Shown here piece by piece: positions 41,697 to 49,222 of a stretch of DNA of 64,000 nucleotides. The stretch comes from an uncultured Muribaculaceae bacterium (GTDB lineage Bacteria > Bacteroidota > Bacteroidia > Bacteroidales > Muribaculaceae), in assembly GCA_910586995.1 (NCBI GenBank), contig CAJUKZ010000009.1, positions 1-64,000 of the forward strand, read 5' to 3'. Under the pieces are notes generated by a model. That model was not told the DNA's origin. It saw only the letters and a program-made list of their open reading frames with translations, and did no database searches. Position numbers and translations under genes: made by a program. Position 1 is the first letter of the stretch. Each line of letters opens with the position of its first letter.

Positions 41697-43811
41697 ATGG
41701 CCGCACCGATGCCTTTAGTTACCAATCCGGTACCTATATTTTTCATAGTTCTGTCTATCATTCTGTTCGCCCCGCTTTTGCTGAACAGGCTGAAGATACC
41801 GCATATCATCGGAATGATAGTGGCGGGAGTGGTGATCGGCCCGTATGGACTCAATGTACTGGCCAGGGACTCATCGTTCGAGATATTCGGGCAGGTCGGA
41901 ATTCTATATCTCATGTTCCTTGCCGGACTTGAGATAGACATGTATCATTTGAAACTGAACCTGCGGCGGGGAACTGCATTCGGGTTGTTGACTCTGCTAA
42001 TTCCACTTGGACTTGGGGTGTTTACCAGTGTATATATACTGCATGTGGACTGGCTGACGGCCATGCTGCTCGGTGCGATGTATGCATCCCATACTCTGAT
42101 TTCCTATCCGGTGATCACGCGCTATGGAATAAGCAAGTCGCCTCCTGTTCTTATTGCAATTGTTGGTACGCTGATAGCAGTGATAGGCGCTCTGCTTGTA
42201 CTTGCTGTCACTACCAATATAAAACGCGAGGGTGCATTCGATGCTTCCGAGATCATACAATTGCTTGTGCTTGTGGGAATTTATGTAGCGGCGGTGCTCT
42301 ATACTTTCCCTCGAGTGACTCGTTGGTTCTTCAAGCGTTATTCCGACAAGGTGACGCAATATGTATATGTGCTCGCTATGGTATTCTTGTCGGCGTGGGC
42401 CGCACAGCTCATACACCTCGAGCCTGTATTGGGCGCATTCTTTGCCGGAATCGTGCTTAACAGGTTCATACCTTCGGCGTCGCCGTTGATGTATTCGATC
42501 GAATTTGTGGGCAATGCTCTGTTCATACCTTATTTCCTTATAGGTGTTGGAATGATGATAAACATGCGTGTGCTGGCCAACAGCGGCACGCTTGCTATGG
42601 CAAGTGTCATGCTGGCCGTGGCACTTGTGAGCAAGTGGCTTCCGGCACTTATTACGCAGAAGATCTACGGTATGGACAGTCCGTCGCGCAACATTATATT
42701 CGGTCTTACTGCCGCTCATACGGCAGTGGCGCTCGCTGTGGTGTCGTTGGGCTACAGCATGGAGATGTTCGACGAGCAGGTGCTTAACGGCACAGTGCTT
42801 GTTATTCTTGTGACCTGCGCGCTTGCACCAATAATAACGTCGCGTGCTGCAGCTAAGGAGAAGATAAGGTTGATGGGCGAGGAGCAGTCAGGCTCAGGAC
42901 AGTCCGGAAGTCAGGCCCAGCGCAGTGTCAGGACAGCCGTGGCCGTGAGCAATCCGCTCACGATTCAGGGGCTTGTGGAACTTGCCGTGCTGATGAATGA
43001 CCCGGACTCACGGTCTGACGTGACGGCAGTGCATGTGCGTAACGATAATACAGCCAAGGCCAAGACTTTGAGCCGCAATGCACTTGAGGAGGCAAGAAAA
43101 GCCGCTGCAGCTGCAAACGAGAGTATCACGGGTGTGGAGCGATTCGACCTGAACACTGTCACTGGACTTGCCAATATAGTGGCGGAGCGTGATATAGACC
43201 GTATAATAGTGGGACTGCACAGGCGATCGACGGTGATCGACAGTTTCCTGGGCGTGAAGATAGATCAGCTTCTGAATTCCACTAACCGTATGCTTGTAGT
43301 GGCGCGCTGCTATATTCCAGCCGGCGCGGTGACGCGCATAGTGGTGTCTGTACCTGATCAGGCGCAGTATGAGACCGGATTCACCGGATGGGTTACGGCT
43401 GTGGCGAATCTGACCTCGCAGATTGGATGCAGGGTGATATTCTGCTGTTCGGACGATGTACGTGTGGCCATTACATCTGTTCTGAGGGCCAAGGGATATG
43501 GCATAAGGTTTGAGTTCAGGACTGTAAACGACCGTGATGACTTTGTGATCTTGTCCCGCCGCATACTGTCCGACGACCTGTTTATCTTCGTTGGAGCAAG
43601 GGCCAATTCGCTTAGCTACAATGCCCACATATCAGAGATGCCCGACTTTATCGACCGTCATTTTTCGGCTAATAATCTTCTGGTGATATATCCTGAGCAG
43701 TTCGGTGCGGAGGCTGTGCCGATTTCGTTCACCGATCCGCGTTCGGCTGATATCACTACAGCACCATCGCCGGTTCTCAACCGTCTGCGCCGCCTGTTGC
43801 GCCGCCGCTGA
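41697..43811 (+). CDS. CPA2-family cation:proton antiporter with C-terminal UspA-like region
   Basis: 704 residues. The N-terminal Na+/H+ exchanger domain (about 10-385) has 11-12 helices, with LKIPHIIGMIVAGVVIGPYG, LMFLAGLEIDM and LEPVLGAFFAGIVLNRFIP. The cytoplasmic half (about 415-700) contains two alpha/beta units resembling universal-stress-protein domains, a common partner in Bacteroidetes antiporters. No TrkA-N domain is evident. Predicted role: monovalent cation and pH homeostasis at the inner membrane. It ends 27 bp before a bidirectional terminator. Confidence 0.9.
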   Translation: MAAPMPLVTNPVPIFFIVLSIILFAPLLLNRLKIPHIIGMIVAGVVIGPYGLNVLARDSSFEIFGQVGILYLMFLAGLEIDMYHLKLNLRRGTAFGLLTLLIPLGLGVFTSVYILHVDWLTAMLLGAMYASHTLISYPVITRYGISKSPPVLIAIVGTLIAVIGALLVLAVTTNIKREGAFDASEIIQLLVLVGIYVAAVLYTFPRVTRWFFKRYSDKVTQYVYVLAMVFLSAWAAQLIHLEPVLGAFFAGIVLNRFIPSASPLMYSIEFVGNALFIPYFLIGVGMMINMRVLANSGTLAMASVMLAVALVSKWLPALITQKIYGMDSPSRNIIFGLTAAHTAVALAVVSLGYSMEMFDEQVLNGTVLVILVTCALAPIITSRAAAKEKIRLMGEEQSGSGQSGSQAQRSVRTAVAVSNPLTIQGLVELAVLMNDPDSRSDVTAVHVRNDNTAKAKTLSRNALEEARKAAAAANESITGVERFDLNTVTGLANIVAERDIDRIIVGLHRRSTVIDSFLGVKIDQLLNSTNRMLVVARCYIPAGAVTRIVVSVPDQAQYETGFTGWVTAVANLTSQIGCRVIFCCSDDVRVAITSVLRAKGYGIRFEFRTVNDRDDFVILSRRILSDDLFIFVGARANSLSYNAHISEMPDFIDRHFSANNLLVIYPEQFGAEAVPISFTDPRSADITTAPSPVLNRLRRLLRRR

Positions 43812-43837
43812 TTGCAGATCAGGAAAGATATAAGAAG

Positions 43838-43881
43838 CCCCGCAGTTCAGGTGACATCTGAACTGCGGGGCCGATATTTTT
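43838..43881. terminator. Bidirectional terminator between antiporter and DUF3332 genes
   Basis: CCCCGCAGTTCAG (43838-43850) pairs with CTGAACTGCGGGG (43858-43870), with TTTTT at 43877-43881. It serves convergent genes. Confidence 0.85.
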
Positions 43882-43892
43882 ATAACCTTGGA

Positions 43893-44438
43893 TCAGCGTG
43901 CTGCGAGAGATGTGGACTGAACCATCTGCTGATATGCCAGTACACCGGCATCACTCAGTTCGACAACAGTGGTCTCTCCGCCGGGAGCGGCCATGCGCAC
44001 GTGTGTGTCGTCGACGAAAGTAAAGAGATCGAATGATTCCTCACCTACGGTTGCGCTCCAGGTCTTGTCGTCGGCGTCGAAATCAAGGCGAACCTGCGAT
44101 CCGTCGTTGCAGCTTACGATGGTGTAGCCTGAGCCATCGCAGTTGACGAGATATTTGCCGTCGTTGCCCTCGATGAGTCTTGTGCCCTGAGCCACGGGAT
44201 TGTCTCCGCTCCAGAACTCAATACTGTTGAGTACCAGGAGGTCTGCCAAGCATGATACTTCATAGACGGGGAGTACCCAGAAGGCGAAGAATACAAGTTC
44301 GTTGACGAACTTAGGTCCGATCGACTGATTCCAGGAGAGCAGCTTGTTGGATAGCTGGAAGCTTCCTATGCATGATGAGAGCAGCATCGAGCCGCCGATG
44401 GCGCAGATCAACGCTACGCTGAGGAATTTCTTTTTCAT
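43893..44438 (-). CDS. DUF3332 lipoprotein
   Basis: 181 residues with lipoprotein signal and anchor Cys23 (LLSSC). The following stretch, with GSFQLSNKLLSWNQSIG and FWVLPVYEVSCLADLLVLN, is the DUF3332 signature. It contains two hydrophobic segments that could be membrane-embedded. The C-terminal half is a small beta domain (about 95-170). Function unknown. It lies 65 bp downstream of mltF on the same strand and may be the last gene of a purM-mltF-DUF3332 transcript. Confidence 0.88.
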   Translation of the reverse strand: MKKKFLSVALICAIGGSMLLSSCIGSFQLSNKLLSWNQSIGPKFVNELVFFAFWVLPVYEVSCLADLLVLNSIEFWSGDNPVAQGTRLIEGNDGKYLVNCDGSGYTIVSCNDGSQVRLDFDADDKTWSATVGEESFDLFTFVDDTHVRMAAPGGETTVVELSDAGVLAYQQMVQSTSLAAR

Positions 44439-44503
44439 AAGCGAATGGATGATGGGTTAGAGTTTATTTTAATTATTGGAAATTGTAAGGATTGAGCCGA
44501 AAT

Positions 44504-45931
44504 TTAAGCTTTAATGCGTTTGCGCACGCGGTCGTAGAGCGATATTACGTCCTTTACGTAGCGTGTTGTCTCTGTGCCACGGAAATATCCGTAGCGGCAG
44601 ACGGGATCATTGAAATATTCCGGTTTCGACTTCATCAGCAGGGCTTTCTCTACGTTTCCGTCCCAGACTTGCGGATTCAGTCCGTATTTTTTAGCCAATG
44701 CGATGGCATCGCGTACGTGGGCTATGCCGCCGTTGTATGCTGCCATGATGAATTTGCGCCTCTCCACCGGATCCGGTACGTCGGAGGAGAGAGATTTGTC
44801 GAGCAGGTTGTATATCTTAGTGGCAAGGCGGATGCTCGTTTCCGTGTCGGCAAGTTGTGCCGGCGAAGCTCCGAACTGACGTCCTGTGCCGGGCATGATC
44901 TGCATCACTCCGCGAGCACCGGCCCACGACACCGCCGAGGGATTGAAACGGCTCTCTACGAAACCCTGCGAGGCGAGCAGTCGCCAGTCAATGTCGGCTT
45001 CGGATGCATATTTGCGGAAATATGCATCGAAAGGCGATACGTGGCCTTTGCTGAGGTCGAGGGTCATTATGGATGGAGGCAGACCTTTGCTTAGTTCGAA
45101 GTAGCGTTTAAGCAGCACAGCGTTTTCCTTGCGTGGCTCGTCCATCGCAAACCAAGCGTTTATGGAGTCGGCGAGCCAGGCGTTGCCGGACGCCACACCC
45201 CATGATGCTTTCTGCGGAAAACTTACCTCAAGGCTGATGTCGAGGTTTGGGTAATACGTCTTGTTGATTCTGGCTATGTCGCTGTCTACGATGGTGAGAG
45301 GAATTTCGTCTTGCGACACCATCTCGATAAGGTCTTCAGTGATCAGAGTGTCCCGGTCGATCGGATGGATATTGATGCCTCCGCCGAGATTTTCGTTGAT
45401 ATTCTCGAGACGGTGTTGGTATTTCGAATCTTTCTCCACATAGACGTCACGACCGATGAGTTCGGTGACGTTGGTTATGCGCGGGTATCCGCCTTTGGGC
45501 TGCTTCGGCTGCACAAGCACCTGCGAGGTGAATGTCTCCGGCCCGCAGGGGATGATGTGTTCCTTGTATTCTGCCGTGACAGGAATTTCGTAGGCCAATA
45601 TATCAACCTCTCCGGAGTCGAGCATACGAACGAGAGAATTGAGGCTTGTCGCTACCTGTAGATCAAGCACGAGCCCTTTGGCCGTGGCGAAGTCGTTGAT
45701 GAGCGAGTAGTCGTAGCCCATAGGCTCGCCACGGTAGATGAAGTACGACATAGGACTGTAGAGTGTGCCTACGCGCAAGGTGTCGGGCAGGGAATGCGAG
45801 GTGGTGTCGTCGGTGCGTACGCCGGATGCCGCGCCTCCTGAGCATGCTGGCGCGGATATGATCAGCATCACGGTCATGATGAAGAAAAGCGCTGAGGCTA
45901 TGCGGGAGAGAAAGACCGTGGGCTGCTTCAT
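44504..45931 (-). CDS. mltF: MltF-like membrane-bound lytic transglycosylase
   Basis: A 475-residue lipoprotein (anchor Cys30, SAPAC) that cleaves peptidoglycan to anhydro-muropeptides at the outer membrane. A periplasmic solute-binding-like domain (about 50-290) precedes the SLT lysozyme-like domain (about 300-440). The catalytic-type Glu326 is in SQGFVESRFNPSA, followed by GARGVMQIMP and MAAYNGG. The domain order is that of E. coli MltF, whose N-domain senses muropeptides. It starts 34 bp after purM on the same strand. Confidence 0.92.
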   Translation of the reverse strand: MKQPTVFLSRIASALFFIMTVMLIISAPACSGGAASGVRTDDTTSHSLPDTLRVGTLYSPMSYFIYRGEPMGYDYSLINDFATAKGLVLDLQVATSLNSLVRMLDSGEVDILAYEIPVTAEYKEHIIPCGPETFTSQVLVQPKQPKGGYPRITNVTELIGRDVYVEKDSKYQHRLENINENLGGGINIHPIDRDTLITEDLIEMVSQDEIPLTIVDSDIARINKTYYPNLDISLEVSFPQKASWGVASGNAWLADSINAWFAMDEPRKENAVLLKRYFELSKGLPPSIMTLDLSKGHVSPFDAYFRKYASEADIDWRLLASQGFVESRFNPSAVSWAGARGVMQIMPGTGRQFGASPAQLADTETSIRLATKIYNLLDKSLSSDVPDPVERRKFIMAAYNGGIAHVRDAIALAKKYGLNPQVWDGNVEKALLMKSKPEYFNDPVCRYGYFRGTETTRYVKDVISLYDRVRKRIKA

Positions 45932-45965
45932 AATTTACCGGATATTATTAATGTAAAATTGACTC

Positions 45966-47132
45966 TTAATATTCGAAAGTGCCTTCTTCCGAGATGATGG
46001 TCAGACGGTTGGCCTGAGCATCCTCCACCCGGCCGACTATGCGTGCGTCTATCCCGAAGCTTTGCGCAATGTCTATTACTGCCTGGGCGTGTTCGGGTGC
46101 GAGGTATATCTCCATGCGGTGTCCCATGTTGAATACCTTGTACATCTCTTTCCAGTCTGTGCCGCTTTCGCGTGCTATGAGACGGAACAGCGGAGGGATG
46201 GGGAAAAGATTGTCTTTGATCACGTGCTTGTTTTCGACGAAGTGCATCACTTTTGTCTGAGCGCCTCCGGAGCAGTGGACCATGCCGTGAATCTCCGGAC
46301 GCATGGCGTCGAGGACGGCCTTGATCACAGGTGCGTAGGTGCGGGTGGGGGACAATACGAGTTTGCCTGCGTCGAGAGGAGATCCCTCTACATTGTCGGT
46401 CAGGGCCACCGAGCCGCAGTATGCCAGATCGGACGGGACGGCGGAATCAAAGCTTTCTGGGTATTTCTCAGCTATGTATTTGGCAAACACGTCGTGGCGG
46501 GCCGAGGTGAGGCCGTTGCTGCCCATGCCTCCGTTGTAGCCTTGTTCATAGGTTGCCTGTCCGAAGGAAGCAAGACCTACGATTACGTCGCCACCGCGTA
46601 TGTTTCCGTTATCAATTACGTCGGAGCGGCGCATGCGGCATGTCACAGTGCTGTCGACTATGATAGTGCGTACGAGGTCGCCTACGTCGGCAGTCTCTCC
46701 GCCTGTAGCATATACGCCCACACCCATGTCGCGCATCTGTGCGAGTAATTCTTCCGTTCCGTTGATTATAGCCGAGATCACTTCACCGGGGACGAGCATT
46801 TTGTTGCGCCCGATGGTTGATGATACGAGGATATTGTCGGTTGCTCCTACACACAGCAGGTCGTCAATATTCATGATCAGAGCATCCTGGGCTATACCTT
46901 TCCATACGCTGAGATCTCCGGTCTCGCGCCAGTATACGTAGGCAAGCGATGATTTCGTGCCGGCTCCGTCGGCATGCATTATGTTGCACCATTGAGGATC
47001 ACCTCCGAGGATGTCGGGGATGATCTTGCAGAATGCTTTTGGATACAGTCCTTTGTCAACGTTCTTGATGGCGGCGTGGACGTCTTCCTTGGACGCGGAC
47101 ACGCCGCGCATGATATAGCGCTCATATGTCAT
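45966..47132 (-). CDS. purM: Phosphoribosylformylglycinamidine cyclo-ligase (AIR synthase)
   Basis: A 388-residue ATP-grasp-independent PurM-family enzyme making aminoimidazole ribotide in purine synthesis. Family motifs are CNIMHADGAGTKSSLAY near the N-terminus, DALIMNIDDLLCVGA, ATGGETADVGDLVR and the late MVHCSGGAQTKVMHF. It is slightly longer than E. coli PurM (about 345), as usual in Bacteroidetes. It has a consensus promoter whose -33 box overlaps the U-tract of the upstream gene's terminator. Confidence 0.93.
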   Translation of the reverse strand: MTYERYIMRGVSASKEDVHAAIKNVDKGLYPKAFCKIIPDILGGDPQWCNIMHADGAGTKSSLAYVYWRETGDLSVWKGIAQDALIMNIDDLLCVGATDNILVSSTIGRNKMLVPGEVISAIINGTEELLAQMRDMGVGVYATGGETADVGDLVRTIIVDSTVTCRMRRSDVIDNGNIRGGDVIVGLASFGQATYEQGYNGGMGSNGLTSARHDVFAKYIAEKYPESFDSAVPSDLAYCGSVALTDNVEGSPLDAGKLVLSPTRTYAPVIKAVLDAMRPEIHGMVHCSGGAQTKVMHFVENKHVIKDNLFPIPPLFRLIARESGTDWKEMYKVFNMGHRMEIYLAPEHAQAVIDIAQSFGIDARIVGRVEDAQANRLTIISEEGTFEY

Positions 47133-47157
47133 TGTGTGGGTTTTTTATATTCAGGCG

Positions 47158-47189
47158 CAAATTTAACGTTTTTCTCTTAGAAGAACAAA
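47158..47189 (-). promoter_or_regulatory. Consensus promoter of purM
   Basis: Minus-strand TTTG (47189-47186), 20 bp, TAAATTTG (47165-47158). The TTTG is part of the T-run of the preceding terminator. Confidence 0.8.
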
Positions 47190-47190
47190 A

Positions 47191-47241
47191 CAGACAGCCG
47201 TATAGTTTACCGGTGCGGGCGATAAACTGTACGGCTGTCTG
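47191..47241 (-). terminator. Terminator of the secreted-protein gene
   Basis: CAGACAGCCGTA plus TAGTTTA pair with TAAACTG plus TACGGCTGTCTG over 47191-47241. On the minus strand it is followed by TTTTG. Confidence 0.82.
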
Positions 47242-47267
47242 TATAAGTTGTATCGGTATGGCGCGGA

Positions 47268-49046
47268 TTACCGCACTATTACCTTGTTGCCGTTGGCGAT
47301 GTAGACACCGGCGGGAAGTGTTATGTGCGATGTTCCGGCCGGAGCGTCTGCAGAGGCTACGTGAGCGCCTGAGGGTGTGTATACATCTACTTTTGCGGGA
47401 GAGGCGGTGCTGACGGTAATATGGCCTTCATCACCTGTGAATACTGTGCCGGACACGCCGTCCTGGCTGATGCCGGGAACTGCTACAGTCCCGCCGAGAT
47501 TGTAGGAGGTGAACAAGAGTCCGTAGCCTGTGGTTTTGGGTTTGGTTTCAGTTCCGGTCACAGTGATTCCATTGGCTGCATTGACCCTCGATACGAGTAC
47601 GGCAGTGTTGTCGTTCACGGTAGCCGCGTTTGCCATACCCACATTTCCGTCGAGGAAAGTGAATCGGGCGTTGTCGGTCCACTCACCATCGGCAGGGAAG
47701 TGGTCGAGGAAGGCATTTTTAGCGATCGTGTATCCCTGGAAGTATACATTTCCGTTGTAGAGGAAGCAGCCGTAATATCCGGTGATGGCTGTGCCGGGCT
47801 GGATGAAGGCGCGTCCGATGCTGCCGTCGTTAAGGTTTACCTGCAATGCGAAAGCCTCGAGCATTGTGCCGTCGGTGGCGATAAGAGCCGATGCTGCGTC
47901 AGAATCGCCGATTCCACCGTTGAGTGCGCCGCAGATATACATTTTTCCGTCTGCAACTATCGAGTTCTTCACCTGTACGACGAATTTCTTGGCGCTGTTG
48001 GTGAATGTGGAGTATAGTCTGAGATAGTTGGCCGAGAGATCTGAGGCTTTTACAGAGCCGACGAATACGTTGTCGAACGTGTTATCATCATCGATGGAGA
48101 AGGTTGCCTCTCCGATCGTAAGCGAAGATCCCTTTCCGTTGCCTTTTATGTTGCCGTTGAATACGATGTTTCCATCGAGGAAGTGTACGCCGTTGATCTT
48201 CTCATAGTTGTTTTCTCCGGTTGCTTTCACGTGGTTAAGATAGTTGCCCTCAGCATCGAGTTTTATGATATATAGAGATCCTCCTGTCTGCTGCGGATCG
48301 CCGTTGTATGCGGCTACGTCGCGGGGGCATAAAACGAAGCATCCGTTGTCTTTGCCTGAGAGGACCATTGGCGAGCGGTAGTTTCCGGCTATGTATATGT
48401 TTCCGTCTGTATCGGTGCACAATGAATATGGGTTGACGCCGTTTGTAGTGGCGACTTTTGCAGCGGTTGCTGTTGCAGCCGGTACGGGCAGTTGGTCGTT
48501 CAGGAATACTTTGGCCCATTCGATATGTCCGTTGGCGTCGATCTTGATCAATGCCTGGCAGTATGCCCAGATGGATGTGTTCATGTCGTAAAGCTCAGTG
48601 CGGTCGCCTGCGGCGTCGACAAGTACAGAGGCTATGTATTCAGTGCCGTTCTGCGAGGGTCGTGTCTTTGTGAGTACGAGCACTCCACCGTCGGCTGTGG
48701 GTGTTATTTTTCCGTCGGCAGAGTCGAAGTATCCGTTGGTGGAATGTACGCTCCATAGTTTGTTGCCTTGGGCGTCGGTCTTCAGTATCATCAGGTTGCG
48801 GTCCGAAGATATTGCAGAGCCGTTGGCAATCAGGTCGTCCCCGAAATAGCATGGAGAGTCGGATCCGCTTGATTGGAAAGAATTGTATGATACGAAATTT
48901 CCGTCAGTGGTGACAGCAATGCCTCCGTTCTGTTCGTTTGCAAGCGGTCCGTCGAGTACTTTTGCCCATGCAAAAGAAGGGGTTTCGGCGGCATTCAGAC
49001 ATGCCGCGCAAGAGAGGAAGAGCGAAAGTAGAGTAAAATGTTTCAT
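47268..49046 (-). CDS. Secreted beta-propeller-like protein with a T9SS-like C-terminal domain
   Basis: 592 residues. A signal peptide ends near residue 19 (CLNA before AETPS). The body is a series of repeated strands with motifs such as GNIYIAGNYRSP, DGKMYICGALNG and NGNVYFQGYTI. This is the SBBP/beta-propeller style of secreted Bacteroidetes proteins. The last 40 residues (VDVYTPSGAHVASADAPAG then LPAGVYIANGNKVIV) look like a type A T9SS sorting domain. The longer frame start at 49070 almost coincides with the predicted transcription start, so 49046 is used. No function can be assigned beyond likely export to the surface. Confidence 0.78.
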   Translation of the reverse strand: MKHFTLLSLFLSCAACLNAAETPSFAWAKVLDGPLANEQNGGIAVTTDGNFVSYNSFQSSGSDSPCYFGDDLIANGSAISSDRNLMILKTDAQGNKLWSVHSTNGYFDSADGKITPTADGGVLVLTKTRPSQNGTEYIASVLVDAAGDRTELYDMNTSIWAYCQALIKIDANGHIEWAKVFLNDQLPVPAATATAAKVATTNGVNPYSLCTDTDGNIYIAGNYRSPMVLSGKDNGCFVLCPRDVAAYNGDPQQTGGSLYIIKLDAEGNYLNHVKATGENNYEKINGVHFLDGNIVFNGNIKGNGKGSSLTIGEATFSIDDDNTFDNVFVGSVKASDLSANYLRLYSTFTNSAKKFVVQVKNSIVADGKMYICGALNGGIGDSDAASALIATDGTMLEAFALQVNLNDGSIGRAFIQPGTAITGYYGCFLYNGNVYFQGYTIAKNAFLDHFPADGEWTDNARFTFLDGNVGMANAATVNDNTAVLVSRVNAANGITVTGTETKPKTTGYGLLFTSYNLGGTVAVPGISQDGVSGTVFTGDEGHITVSTASPAKVDVYTPSGAHVASADAPAGTSHITLPAGVYIANGNKVIVR

Positions 49047-49078
49047 GTGTGAATTTGGTTTGTATTTCATTCAGGCTG

Positions 49079-49086
49079 CAAAATTA
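49079..49086 (-). promoter_or_regulatory. -7 element of the secreted-protein gene
   Basis: Minus-strand TAATTTTG, an exact match 33 bp before the chosen ATG. The -33 element is not clear. Confidence 0.45.
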
Positions 49087-49166
49087 CACAGGCCGCGAAA
49101 TCTTAAAAATACCTTAAAATGGGTAAATGTTGCCGTGCGATGGAGCCAGAATACCAAAAATACGGT

Positions 49167-49198
49167 ATTGCCGGCCGCGCCGTACGGTAGTAATTTTG
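49167..49198 (+). promoter_or_regulatory. Promoter of the TonB receptor-protease operon
   Basis: ATTG (49167-49170, three of four -33 bases), 20 bp, TAATTTTG (49191-49198). The predicted start near 49205 rules out the in-frame ATG at 49127. Confidence 0.65.
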
Positions 49199-49222
49199 CA
49201 TAACGATTCACGAATGATTGTT

